From Nemophila menziesii (taxonomy: Eukaryota > Streptophyta > Magnoliopsida > Boraginales > Hydrophyllaceae), in contig JARWIR010000002.1 of assembly GCA_029959085.1 (NCBI GenBank), forward strand, positions 59,078,154 to 59,142,153: 64,000 nucleotides of DNA. The letters run 5' to 3'. The first letter of the stretch is position 1. Every line of letters starts with the position of its first letter. The position numbers were made by a program, and so were the translations under genes. Shown in pieces: positions 22,546 through 34,949 of this stretch. The notes below the pieces were generated by a model. The model searched no databases and was not told where the DNA came from. It saw only the letters and a program-made list of their open reading frames with translations.

Positions 22546-23288
22546 ATTTATTCAATATTTAGGATGGTAAACCTGTATATATCCAATTTCCTTTAAATAG
22601 GGACATTGGTATAGGTTGCATAATAAACCAGACTTACTTGTAAAGGAACAGATAACCCAGCAGCTCTCTTTCTGCTATAGGTTGCCTAATCTATACAGGC
22701 ATTCGCTTAACAACCACAGACCTGAAAAAATATATATTAACTTTTATGGTAAAAACTAAAAGTAACAAATATAAAGTTACCTGATATTTAGAAGCTTCTG
22801 ATATCTCTCTTTTGCAGCCCTTATATTCATTTATTATATCATTTATCCTCCTATATCCATACATAATATTCAATCCTTAATTAATTAAGAATCTCAACTT
22901 TATGTTATCTGCTGTGAACAAGATGGAATATGAGTTGAAACCTTTAACAATGCAATCAAACACATACACTACGACGTTTAATTACAACTTCTACCATATA
23001 TACAGTATCTCACTCACTTACCTACACCATATTATATCCTATCTACTTAATCTCATAGCTAAGCCGCTTATACAGTGGCTCTATATCAGGAAACTGGTCT
23101 TTACTTTCATTGAAGTTTCCAAATTTCATCACCTGTAACAAAACAAAGAGATGAATTACAAACATAGATTTCTAAAGAAATATACAATTTTTTTTTAACT
23201 TTAAATGTAAAACCCTTGCAAGCCTTACACAATCTAAAACACCTCAGTAATTGGATCATTCGCAATAATCATCACCTAAAAGAAAAAA
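22546..23288 (-). other. Unassigned spacer with small exon-like patches
   Basis: Two patches on the minus strand could be exon remnants: about 22865-22780 (INDIINEYKGCKREISEASK YQ before a GTAACT donor) and about 23135-23050 (VMKFGNFNESKDQFPDIEPL after a TTACAG acceptor). I do not recognise either. The remainder is AT-rich. Confidence 0.35.
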
Positions 23289-23804
23289 AATTATCAAGGA
23301 ACTGGTACCACGCATAAGAACCAGGTCCGTAGAATAAGAAACCATATGATGTCATACGAGCAGCACGAAACCAGTCATGTTCAGTTACGAGGTTTTTTAT
23401 CATATCCTATCATAGATTTATAAATAAAAAACACAACTTTATATGCAAATACTTCAATTGGGTTTATGAATTTCGATAAGTTTGACTGAATTTACATCTG
23501 GGTGTTAATGTTATACACATTAAAGAATTAATTGGATATCCGAATTTGGGTGTATCAGAAGACTGACCTGGGGATTCTGAGAATCAGAAATGGTATCTTT
23601 GTTTTTGAGCCAATGTTGACGGAGCTGAGCAATGGTGTCACCGGTGAGAGAAAGGGAGGCGGCGGTGACAGCTTCCTTGAGAGGAAACCGATGTGGTGTC
23701 GGAAGAATTTGAAGACTTTGATTCTCTGTTACTCTTGTTTCTTCTTCTTCTATTACTGGTACTTTCGTTGTGGGAATGAAATGGATTGTTGATTCTCCAA
23801 GCAT
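23289..23804 (-). pseudogene. Captured 5' part of an MPV17/PMP22-family membrane protein gene
   Basis: Start codon at 23804. Exon 1 (23804-23568) ends ...PLKEAVTAASLSLTGDTIAQ and LRQHWLKNKD before a GTCAGT donor. Exon 2 (23406-23289) joins in frame as VTEHDWFRAARMTSYGFLFY GPGSYAWYQFLD and then stops matching. This is the first half of the MPV17/PMP22 family of small four-span membrane proteins of peroxisomes, mitochondria or plastids. The retained frame has no stop, but the later membrane spans are missing. The piece begins only about 280 bp from the right MULE end and reads inward, so the MULE terminus or the captured promoter could drive it. Confidence 0.85.
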
Positions 23805-24047
23805 CGGAATTGTATTATATCTACTCTACGAATTCTTCCAATATTTATCAAAGATTTTGCTAAAGAAGAAGTAATTGTGTTAAAATAAATAAAAAATAAA
23901 AAGAATCGATACGGAAAGATAGGAGAAAAATGGTTCACATATCTAAGGGTGTTAATGTAAAATTATAAATAATGTTATATAAATATTTTCTAATTATTAA
24001 TAATATATTTTTTTTATTAAGGGTATAATTGTAAAGTAAAAAATATA

Positions 24048-24081
24048 GTTCCATCCTATATAGGATGGAAGAGTTTTCCAA
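24048..24081 (-). repeat. MULE right terminal motif
   Basis: In complement this reads TTGGAAAACTCTTCCATCC followed by TATATAGGATGGAAC. It shares CTTCCATCC and the following ATAT-GGA pattern with the left end, but has extra bases between TTGGA and CTTCC. It also contains an internal inverted repeat (TTCCATCC...GGATGGAA). Confidence 0.7.
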
Positions 24082-24090
24082 TTATCTTTA
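24082..24090. repeat. 9-bp target site duplication, right
   Basis: Second copy of TTATCTTTA directly after the insertion, followed by TGCTGTCCAATGAACC, which rejoins the array unit exactly. Nine bases is the hallmark length for Mutator-type transposition. Confidence 0.92.
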
Positions 24091-24317
24091 TGCTGTCCAA
24101 TGAACCTTTACACTTCTTTACTTTTTACTTTCTACCAATTGACCAGAGGAATAAGGGAACCAAAGATAGATAACGGTGTTTTATAGATAAACTGTTGATT
24201 GTAAAAAACTAAATACACACCAGTTTACATGGGCCGGCAGTATGCTAACGTATTTAATTTTTTATTAAAACTCAAACCCGCGCCCTAAAAACTCCCCGCC
24301 CACCTTTTGACCCAATA

Positions 24318-24327
24318 GGATTCAAAA
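24318..24327. repeat. 10-bp target duplication of foldback element, left
   Basis: GGATTCAAAA. The same 10-mer follows the element at 25959-25968. Equivalent pairs flank the elements in copies 2, 3, 5 and 6; in copy 4 both members are degraded. Confidence 0.85.
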
Positions 24328-25958
24328 GTGAAGGACACCCAAGTCCCTAAATTTTTTATATTTGAACACTTAGGTCCCTTAGTTCATATTTATCTTTTTC
24401 CAAGTCCCTTTTTTAACTTATACGGTTACATTTAATGGTCAAAACTTTGACTTTTTAAAATTCCTACATTTCAAATTATAAACTATTTTAATTGTATTAT
24501 TTAATTAAGAGAATTAAGAAATATAATTTATTTTTTGAGACGTATTTTTGAAAATATTTTTTTATCAAAAATAATATAATAAATTTTAATATTATTTTTT
24601 TTAATTTTTTTTATTTTATTTGTAAGGTGAATGTCTTCACATAATTATTTTATAAAATAAAATATGATGAATTTTTTAGATAATATTTTGTATAAATAAT
24701 ACTTTTTAGTTTAAAATATTTTTTTCTATTTAACTTTTAAGCATTCAACACAAATGTATTATATATTTTTAAGAATCAAAATTACGTTTACATATTAAGA
24801 AAAAAGTTGAATAATTATCCAAGTAAAATTTTCTTTGATCTTTACCTCATTCTACAAAGATAAACATATCAAAAATTCACACATGCATTAAAGTATCACA
24901 ATATTGTTAAAATTTGCTCATATCATGCCAAAATTCTATTCTTTTGCCTAAATTTTTATTCAAAAAACTAACAAAATTATATTCATTATTTTTTTAATTA
25001 GATAAAAAGTATTCCTGACTATATGATTACCATACTCACAAGATATCACAAAAATAACAATCACACTAAAATTTAAATATCTACATGTTGAGAAGAGTCT
25101 GCCTCATCTACTATGATCTAACAAGACATATATTAGCAATGTGGAGGAGGCAACATTTTCTCGACATGGTGGATAATAAATTTATAGTATGAATGTTATT
25201 TTTGTCATGTCTTTTGAAATTGGTAATCATATGATTGATAATATTGTTTGTCTAATTTAAAAATTGAATATCTTCTTAAAACTTTTGGAAGAAAAAATTA
25301 AGCAAAACAATAAGGTTTACGTATAAATAAGAGAAAATTTGAACAATCTTGTTATGTTTAATGCATGTGTGAGATTGTTTGTATAATTATCTTTGTAGAA
25401 TGAGGTAAAATTATAGGAAATAATATATCCAACTTCTTTCTCAATATGTAAACGCAATTCTGATCTTAAAAATATATAATACGTCTGTGTTGAATGCTTA
25501 AAAGTTAAATAAAAAAATTATTTGTATATTACAAAATATTATTTGTATATTACAAAATATTATTTACACCAAATATTATTTAAATTATTTAATCTTTTTC
25601 CATTTTACGATTTTATGAATAAAATATACATTCACCTTTCAAATAAAAAAAGTAGATTTTAAAATTTATTATTTTTTTTGGTAAAAATATTTAACATATT
25701 TTGTGTCTAAAAATATAAATTATATTTCTTAATTCTATCAATCAAAGAATACAACTAAAAAAATAGGTTAAAAATTACAAGTTGATATCTATACAAGTAG
25801 TTAATAAAGCGTACGAAAGGAATTTTAAGAAAATTAAAATTTTATCCATTAAATATAATCATCCATGTTAAAAAAGGGACTTGACAATAAATAAAAAAGA
25901 AATGAGGGAGCTAAGTGTCCCAATATCAAAAACATAGGGACCTAGATGTCCTTTTCCC
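24328..25958. mobile_element. Foldback (MULE-type) element, array copy 1
   Basis: 1,631 bp. The left terminus GTGAAGGACACCCAAGTCCC and the complement of the right terminus, GGGAAAAGGACATCTAGGTC, are alignable, and the similarity continues inward for about 0.8 kb on each side to a loop of roughly 30 bp near 25112-25140. The whole element is therefore an imperfect palindrome. The 10-bp flanking duplication suggests a non-autonomous Mutator-type foldback element. It has no coding capacity. Transcribed from either side it would fold into long double-stranded RNA. Confidence 0.85.
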
Positions 25959-25968
25959 GGATTCAAAA
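25959..25968. repeat. 10-bp target duplication of foldback element, right
   Basis: GGATTCAAAA, identical to 24318-24327. Confidence 0.85.
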
Positions 25969-28249
25969 ATGTCTTGTTTTCTTTTGTTTAGGCCGGACCA
26001 TGGATTTGGTTCAGCCCAAATATATCATATGTATTATAAATGTAAAGTACATAGTACTCTTACTCCTTCGATATGGTCTTTTGACCCATCGACTTACTTT
26101 CCTTTTATGTTTTGTCTGGCCTCTCCACACCTCAAATCTCACACTCTCTGACTATCTCTCTTATTTCTTAGAAAGTAACCGGGTGTTTAATAGCTTGGTT
26201 ACTGGGTAAGATTGGCACGGCTAAGCTTATTATTGATCAAAATCGTCTTTACATGTATATTTTTTACTCAAAACCTTAATATTTGTCATTACATTGTTTC
26301 TTAAGTGCTTGGATCAATTGTATTTGTAAATATGATGGGTTCTTACGTGTTTTACTCTTTGATTTTGTTTATTTTCATTTGTTTAAATTGCATAGGTTCG
26401 TTAATTCCTTTATAAGTTGTGTGGGTTTGTTTATTCTTGAGAAATTAAAAAGGATAAATTGTTACGTTTTGGGTAGTAACGTGGTTAAAACCCGTGAGTA
26501 AAATTATGAGATTAAGGGTATATGAGTTTATCACAACTCTCACAATCCCACTCTCTGTTTCATAACCGATGGGGCTTGGTATTGTAATTGGGTTTTTATT
26601 GCAATACCATATCATCGTGTATGGAAGTTGGTGCTTCTAAAAAAATTTATCACCATTTGGTTGCATTCTGAGGCAATTTCAGTTTATGCTGTTATTTTTA
26701 TTAATGGTATTTTCAATCTATTAATCTTAAACAAGTGACCAATTTTCCTAATATAGTTTTTAAATTCTTTTTGTCAGTTTTTTAATTTAATAATCTCTCT
26801 TCTTTAATGATGAATTTCTAGGTTATGATAGCTCTTGCGGAACTATTATGCGATCAACTGAAAAAACAAAAACAAAGAGTATAAGTTAGCAGTCATTTAA
26901 TACAAAGTCCATAGATGATCCTCTCACATTTGTTGATCTCACATTTCTTGACATTTTTTGATCTCACATTTCTTGACATTTTTTGATCTCACATTTCTTG
27001 ATGAGCCTGACCCACCCGTAAAGGACAATGAATCCTTTATTTATGTTGTTAATTGTTATTCAAAATATTGATGGGCCTGGAATGCTTCTATTGAACATGT
27101 CAATGTAACTATATGTAAGTATTAGTTGGTTAATGACCAAATAGGTAATTTATTACTTACAAGGTAAATTCACCCAAACTATGTTTGCATATCCTTTTCC
27201 CATGATTAATAAAGTTTATTGTATGAGGACATTTTTGTTAAGTTGTCATCTACTGGTGTATGAATACTTGTAAGGTTTAAATATAGTTACTTGTCCCTAA
27301 CAATATAGAGTCAATGAAGATATTAAATGTGCGACCTATTTTAATCCTAATGATGAAAATAAAATCTGAGGCATTAATTCTAAATGAGTTCTTCTTTTTA
27401 GTGTGTAATTGCAAGACAGGACCTTGATTATGTTCTTAAAATTGAAATTTCCAGCATGAATCGACATCGAGATAGGACATAATCCCTTCATCTTTTCTTT
27501 TATTTCGGACAACAAGGAAGTAATATGATATATTTCGAAATCGATTAGTTAGATAAGCGATGTCCACTTGTATCATCCAAAAAACTTCCACAAAACCCGT
27601 GCAATTAACATTGACTAGATACCCCATAAACATCTTATGTCACTACACACCCAACCTTTGTATGATTTTTAAATATTTTATATACAAACCAGACCCAATA
27701 CAGAGGATACCTTACACCATAAAAACTCAGTATTACACCCTAAGAGAAGGGTGTGAAGCCCACCCCTTGTCTATACGAAAGTATCATCACAAGCAAAATG
27801 TTGTACCATAAAATTACATCCACTAAGAATCCGAGCACATCTGAGGCCCAAAAAATCGCACAACCTGTATTCCTTCTCCCTTTGATATCCTTTACCACCC
27901 AAGAACTCCATAATAAACAAAGTAAAAAAACAAGAGTTATTTTCATAGTAACATAAAAAAAAACAAAAAAAAAACTGTAATTAAGTCAATTGCAACAATG
28001 ATAATAAGATTTTTAGCAAAAATAAACTTTATGAAGACATACCCCAACAAGATAATGCTGAAATTTAACTTAATAAAAAAGAAAGAAAGGAGGAAAGAAG
28101 AAGAGTTAAGAAACATTCCATTATTCATTAACTATAAAAACTCAAATGTACTTGACCTTAAAATCCACAATTAGAAGAAAACTCTAGTTGCTTTACCAAG
28201 TTCATGAATTATTACAATTCTAATTAACATATTAAAATTAAGAAAAATT

Positions 28250-28409
28250 CTTCCATCCAATATTTGATGATCCTACACCAATTATATTCGTACACATACC
28301 CCATGTTTTAAACTTACAAAAGTTAATTTATTAATTTAATGACATGTGTTTTGTTATAAAAATCAATGACTACGATATAAATATTTGACCATCCATTATT
28401 GGATGGAAG
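28250..28409. mobile_element. 160-bp MITE-like element, array copy 2
   Basis: Same position in the unit and same CTTCCATCC-type inverted ends as the element at 1981-2140. Confidence 0.6.
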
Positions 28410-29477
28410 TCTTTATTACAAAGATATATTAAAATATAAAATAAAATCTCCATTACAGTAGGAAATTGGTTATTTCAGTCATGATTTCTAGCTTCATTTA
28501 GAACTTGATTTTGTTTTGATTCTTTTAAACCTATAAACATCAAAGTTGTGGACGATTGTGCAGATTGTAAGTTTATCATTTTGCCATGTTTTGCTCTATT
28601 TTGCATCATAGCATAATTACAAAACGAAGAGGAATTTCTATGAATCAATTAATTTTGAACACAATATATTAACAAGAAAAATATGACATTTTCCAATCAC
28701 ATTATCATTAACTTGAGAATTATCCTGAAAATACACCCCTATATTCCTTAAGACATCAATTACATATATTGGAACAGAAAGAAAAATCAACTACATATCT
28801 GCCCCTCGGACAACTGGTGAAACCATTTTTAACTAATATAGGCTTATTTGCATCTTTTGGAAACATAGTGAACTCTTGAATAATAAATGGGGTGTGTATG
28901 CTAAAAAGGAGTTTCTCCAGGTAGGAGGAAACTTAAAAAGATAGATACAAGAAAACGATTCCACCACGAGCATGTGATATTTGTCTTTCCAATTATATTT
29001 ATTCCTCTTTCTTTTGCTAAAACAGATAAAAAGCTAAGTTGCTAAATTGATGCAATTACTAGTGTATCAAATGATTATATGGATTTTAATCAAATGAATA
29101 GCGTCTATTTTTTCACAAATGGGTATATATTGCGACATTTAAGGACACGAGACTACTAACTAATTAATATGAAAAATTACACAACCTTTTATAAATTTAT
29201 TATTTAAACATTCAAGACAGTAATTTGTTAATTTATAATTAAATAGGGGCATGCATCTTGTAGCATAAGTGAATTAAAAGTTTTCAATGTAATAAGGATT
29301 ACATACATTAGAAAATCCAAGCTAATCTCACAAAGGTTTTGTTTCATTTTTGGTTTCAGAACCTATAAGAGTTTGTGTAATTCAGACATTTAATATATAT
29401 ACCAATGGAATAATTTGTATATGTTACAATTGAAATATGAAATGACATGATCAACAAAGTTATATATGTATAATTAG

Positions 29478-29935
29478 TCTCGTTCACTATACTATTTCAA
29501 TTTCTACAACCCAAAAATCCAGATAAGAAAGAGACACAGGAGACACAAGATGTCTTTAGTACTTTCCATTTAGAATCATCTACTTTGGACAAGTAAATAT
29601 GTCACTCAGGTGTAACGATACTTTGAGAAGAAACAATACTGAGTATGTGAGCATTCATACAGTGCTCAAATATGTTGAACAAAACTATTCAAAATCAGAG
29701 TAAAGATCTTGATTTATCTTCTGGGTTGAAGGAACTATGCTAAAGATTTGTAAGATTACAGTTACCTTCAAGTTCCACTAGTAGTACAGGTTAATCCAAA
29801 GAAAATATTTTTAAGTGTTGTGGGCCCATCTGTAGTTCAAGATGATATAATTAACGGCAATGAAAAAATTCGTATATCTATAGTAAATGAAACAGGTATT
29901 GAAGAGGAACTTCCGAGATTTATTTACATGAAATA
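29478..29935 (+). pseudogene. SUVR-type fragment, array copy 2
   Basis: Same fragment as 3208-3660 with the same two frameshifts, plus a private 2-bp loss (ACTTTGGACAAG for ACTTGTGGACAAG, near 29584) that breaks the GQVNISL block. The 163 bp downstream are deleted. Confidence 0.5.
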
Positions 29936-30895
29936 AAGTAACCCAAACACACAATTTAGGAATCCTTCTCTTTGAATTGACTCTAAGTAACATTTATCAA
30001 GTAAATCTTACCATAAAAAATATGAAACCTCCCTTAAATGGCATGGTCAACGATCTTATTCGATTTGTTTATATCTTCTGTAATATTTTTCTTGACATGG
30101 CCCGACCTGTATGAAAAATAAGGGATTAATCCCAATTTCATGACGATTATCAATAAATAACACATAAATTTTACAATTCACTTATTCATGGCTTATTTTC
30201 ATATCTGCACAATAATAACACATGTTTCAAGTTAAGATGGATATACAGATATATAGAGAAAAAGGTGTTTTGGGAGGTAAATGTACCAACATTTGGCTAC
30301 TGATGGGATGACCAAACTTCTTTTGGATAGGAAATATTACTATTGACATTTCAATAGAGTTTTATTTTTGGGTGCCCCTATGGCTCAGATTTATTTAGGC
30401 AAATCAACCACATACACTTTCTTCATTAGTTTTCTGTCAAACAATTTCATTATCAAAAGTAACACATCCTCACTATCTCTTACGTTTGTTTTCACTTAGG
30501 GTTGCGTGAAGATTCAATTTTTAATTATTACAAATTAATAATCGAGAATTATAAAAGAAGAAAGGAATCGAAAGATTACCGGATTTAAAAGCCACTGATT
30601 GAAGGAAGGATCGATTTTGGAGAAGATTCGTTTATCTTTATGATGTCCAATGAACCTTTACCCTTCTTTACTTTTTACTTTCTACCAATTGACCAGAGGA
30701 ATAAGGGAACCAAAGATAGATAACAGTGTTTTATAGATAAAATGTTGATTGTAAAAAAATAAATACACACCATTTTACATGGGCCGGCAGTATGCTAATA
30801 TGACACTTAAAATATAGTCACGTATTAATTTTTTATTAAAACTCAAACCCGCGCCCTAACTCCCCGCCCACCCTTTGACCCAATAGGATTCAAAA

Positions 30896-32504
30896 GTGAA
30901 GGACACCCAAGTCCATAAATTTTTTATATTTGAACACTTAGGTCCCTTAGTTCTTATTTATCTTTTTCCAAGTCTCTTTTTTAACTTATATGGTTATATT
31001 TAATGGTCAAAACTTTGACTTTTTAAAATTCCTACATTTCAAATTATAAACTATTTTAATTGTATTATTTAATTAAGAGAATTTAGAAATATAATTTATT
31101 TTTTCAGACGTATTTTTGAAAATGTTTTTTTTATCAAAAATAATATAATAAATTTTAATATTATTTTTTTTAATTTTTTTTTTATTTTTTTTGTAAGGTG
31201 AATGTCTTCACATAATTATTTTATAAAATAAAATATGATGAATTTTTTAGATAATATTTGGTATAAATAATACTTTTTAGTTTAAAATATTTTTTTCTAT
31301 TTAACTTTTAAGCATTTAATACAAATGTATTATATATTTTTAAGAATCAAAATTACGTTTACATATTAAGAAAAAAGTTGAATGATTATCCAAGTAAAAT
31401 TTGCTTTGATCTTTACCTCATTCTACAAAGATAAACATATCAAAAATTCACACATACATTAAAGTATCACAATATTGTTAAAATTTGTTCATATCATGCC
31501 AAAATTCTATTCTTTTGCCTAAATTTTTATTCAAAAAACTAACAAAAATATATTCATTATTTTTTTAATTAGATAAAAAGTATTCCCGACTATATGATTA
31601 CCATTCTCACAAGATATCACAAAAATAACAATCACACTAAAATTTAAATATCTACATGTTGAGAAGAGTCTGGCTCATCTACTATGATCTAACAAGACAT
31701 ATATTAGCAATGTGGAGGAGGCAACATCTTCTCGACATGGTGGATAATAAATTTATAGTATGAATGTTATTTTTGTCATGTCTTTTGAAATTGGTAATCA
31801 TATGATTGATAATTTTGTTTGTCTAATTTAAAAATTGAATATCTTCTTAAAACTTTTGGAAGAAAAAATTAAGCAAAACAATAAGGTTTACGTATAAATA
31901 AGAGCAGATTTGAACAATCTTGTTATGTTTAATGCATGTGTGAGATTATTTGTATAATTATCTTTGTAGAATGAGGTAAAATTATAGGAAATAATATATC
32001 CAACTTCTTTCTCAATATGTAAACGCAATTCGGATCATAAAAATATATAATACGTCTGTGTTGAATGCTTAAAAGTTAAATAAAAAAATTATTTGTATAT
32101 TACAAAATATTATTTACACCAAATATTATTTAAATTATTTAATCTTTTTCCATTTTACTATTTTATGAATAAAATATACATTCACCTTTCAAATAAAAAA
32201 AGTAGATTTTAAATTTATTTTTTTTTTGGTAAAAATATATAACATATTATGTGTCTAAAAATATAAATTATATTTCTTAATTCTATCAATCAAAGAATAC
32301 AACTAAAAGAATAGGTTAAAAATTACAAGTTTATATCTATACAAGTAGTTAATAAAGCGTACGAAAAATTTTAAGAAAATTAAAATTTTATCCATTAAAT
32401 ATAATCATCCATGTTAAAAAAGGGACTTGACAATAAATAAAAAAGAAATGAGGGAGCTAAGTGTCCCAATATCAAAAACATAGGGACCTAGATGTCCTTT
32501 TCCC
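30896..32504. mobile_element. Foldback element, array copy 2
   Basis: 1,609 bp, same structure as 24328-25958, flanked by GGATTCAAAA at 30886-30895 and 32505-32514. Lacks the 21-bp internal duplication of copy 1. Confidence 0.85.
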
Positions 32505-34789
32505 GGATTCAAAAATGTCTTGTTTTCTTTTGTTTAGGCCGGATCATGGGTTTGGTTCAGCCCAAATATATCATATTTATTATAAATGTAAAGTACATAG
32601 TACTCTTACTCCTTCGATATGGTCTTTTGACCCATCGACTTACTTTCCTTTTATGTTTTGTCTGTCCTCTCCACACCACAAATCTCACACTCTCTGACTA
32701 TCTCTCTTATTTCTTAGAAAGTAACTGGGTGTTTAATAGCTTGGTTACTGGGTAAGATTGGCACGGCTAAGCTTATTATTGATCAAAATCTCCATTACAT
32801 GTATATTTTTTACTCAAAACCTTAATATTTGTCAGTACATTGTTTCTTAAGTGCTTGGATCAATTGTATTTGTAAATATGATGGGTTCTTACGTGTTTTA
32901 ATCTTTGATTTTGTTTATTTTCATTTGTTTAAATTGCATAGGTTCGTTAATTCCTTTATAATTTGTGTGGGTTTGTTTATTCTTGAGAAATTAAAAAGGA
33001 TAAATTGTTACGTTTTGGGTAATAATGTGGTTAAAACTCGTGAGTAAAATTATGAGATTAAGGGTATATGAGTTTATCACAACTCTCACAATCCCACTCT
33101 CTGTTTCATAACCGATGGGGCTTGGTTTTGTAATTGGGTTTTTATTGCAATACCATATCATCGTGTATGGAAGTTGGTGTTTCTAAAAAAATTTATCACC
33201 ATTTGGTTGCATTCTGAGGCAATTTCAGTTTATGCTGTTATTTTTATTAATGGTATTTTCAATCTATTAATCTTAAACAATTTACCAATTTTCTTAATAT
33301 AGTTTTTAAATTCTTTTTGTCAGTTTTTTAATTTAATAATCTCTCTTCTTTAATGATGAATTTCTAGGTTATGATAGCTCTTGCGGAACTATTATGCGAT
33401 CAACTGAAAAAACAAAAACAAAGAGTATAAGTTAGCAGTCATTTAATACAAAGTCCATAGATGATCCTCTCACATTTGTTGATCTCACAATTCTTGACAT
33501 TTTTTTATCTCACATTTCTTGACATTTTTTGATCTCACATTTCTTGATGAGCCTGACCCACCCGTAAAGGATAATGAATCCTTTATTTATGTTGTTAATT
33601 GTTATTCATAATATTGATGGGCCTGGAATGCTTCTATTGAACATGTCAATGTAACTATATGTAAGTATTAGTTGGTTAATGACCAAATAGGTAATTTATT
33701 ACTTACAAGTTAAATTCACCCAAACTATGTTTGCATATCCTTTTCCCATGATTAATAAAGTTTATTGTATGAGGACATTTTTGTCAAGTTGTCATCGGTG
33801 TATGAATACTTTTAAGGTTTAAATATAGTTACTTGTCCCTAACTATATAGAGTCAATGAAGATATTAAATGTGCGACCTATTTTAATCCTAATGATGAAA
33901 ATAAAATCTGAGGCATTAATACTAAATGAGTTCTTCTTTTTAGTGTGTAATTGCAAGACAAGACCTTGATTATGTTCTTAAAATTGAAATTTCCAGCATG
34001 AATCGACATCGAGATAGGACATAATCCCTTCATCTTTTCTTTTATTTCGGACAACAAGGAAGTAATATGATATATTTCGAAATCGATATGTTAGATCAGC
34101 GATGTCCACTTGTATCATCCAAAAAACTTCCACAAAATCCGTGCAATTAACATTGACTAGATACCCCATAAACATCTTATGTCACTACACACCCAACCTT
34201 TGTATGATTTTTTAATATTTTATATACAAACCAGACCCAATACAGAGGATACCTTACACCATAAAAACTAAGTATTACACCATAAGAGAAGGGTGTGAAA
34301 CCCACCCCTTGTCTATACGAAAGTATCATCACAAGCAAAATGTTGTACCATAAAATTACATCCACTAAGAATCCGAGCACATCTGAGGCCCAAAAAATCG
34401 CACAACCTGTATTCTTTCTCCCTTTGATACCCTTTACCACCCAAGAACTCCATAATAAACAAAGTAAAAAAACTAGAGTTATTTTCATAGTAACATAAAA
34501 AAACAAAATAAAAACTATAATTAAGTCAATTGCAACAATGATAATAAGATTTTTAGCAAAAATAAACTTTATGAAGACATACCCCAACAAGATAATGCTA
34601 AAATTTAACTTAATAAAAAAGAAAGAAAGGAGGAAAGAAGAAGAGTTAAGAAACATTCCATTATCCATTAACTATAAAAACTCAAATGTACTTGACCTTA
34701 AAATCCACAATTAGAAGAAAACTCTAGTTGCTTTACCAAGTTGATGAATTATTACAATTCTAATTAACATATTAAAATTAAGAAAAATT

Positions 34790-34949
34790 CTTTCATCCAA
34801 TATTTGATGATCCTACACCAATTATATTCATACACATACCACATGTTTTAAACTTACAAAAGTTAATTTAGTAATTTAATGACATGTGTTTTGTTATAAA
34901 AATCAATGGCTACGATATAAATATTTGACCATCCCTTATTGGATGGAAG
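34790..34949. mobile_element. 160-bp MITE-like element, array copy 3
   Basis: Counterpart of 1981-2140. The left end is changed to CTTTCATCC. Confidence 0.55.

Larger units (their letters stand above)
4535..24081. mobile_element. Giant chimeric Mutator-like element (MULE), 19.5 kb
   Basis: A 19,547-bp insertion precisely bounded by a 9-bp target duplication within copy 1 of the array; six uninterrupted copies serve as empty-site controls. The ends share an imperfect terminal motif: left GGGTTGGACTTCCATCC, right in complement TTGGAAAACTCTTCCATCC. The terminal inverted repeats are thus only about 20-30 bp and gapped. It encodes a FAR1-domain MULE transposase (13552-15832, minus) and a ULP1-type protease (5785-7812, plus), both apparently intact. 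It also holds broken segments of at least eight host genes that keep their introns, which points to capture from DNA and not through RNA. ULP1-carrying MULEs are known (Arabidopsis Kaonashi, melon CUMULE); this one also has Pack-MULE features and is unusually large. Confidence 0.88.
1..26267 (+). repeat. Tandem array unit, copy 1, split by a 19.5-kb MULE
   Basis: First visible copy of the 6.5-6.7 kb unit; base 1 lies inside the array, so the unit boundary used here is arbitrary. Removing the insertion and one target duplication (4535-24090) leaves about 6,711 bp that aligns throughout with copies 2-7. It keeps the 163-bp segment (3718-3880) missing from copies 2-4. It shares with copy 5 a 21-bp duplication near 25515-25560, and with copies 5 and 6 a short deletion near 24245. 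No complete protein-coding gene is seen. Apart from the elements listed separately, 1-1980, 2141-3207 and 3661-4525 hold only AT-rich sequence with stop-rich frames. Confidence 0.93.
26268..32813 (+). repeat. Tandem array unit, copy 2
   Basis: Complete unit of 6,546 bp in direct orientation, adjoining copies 1 and 3 with no spacer. It lacks the 163-bp segment downstream of the SUVR-like fragment. Its first part shares single-base variants with copy 6 (for example TGTCATTACATTG near 26284), while its last part matches copy 3. It has a private 2-bp deletion near 29584 that adds a frameshift to the SUVR-like fragment. Outside the listed sub-elements I see no gene. Confidence 0.93.

Noticed and set aside
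4535..24081. Helitron as the capturing element
   Set aside because: Helitrons insert between A and T without target duplication and end in CTRR with a hairpin. Here there is a 9-bp duplication, inverted end motifs and a MULE transposase.
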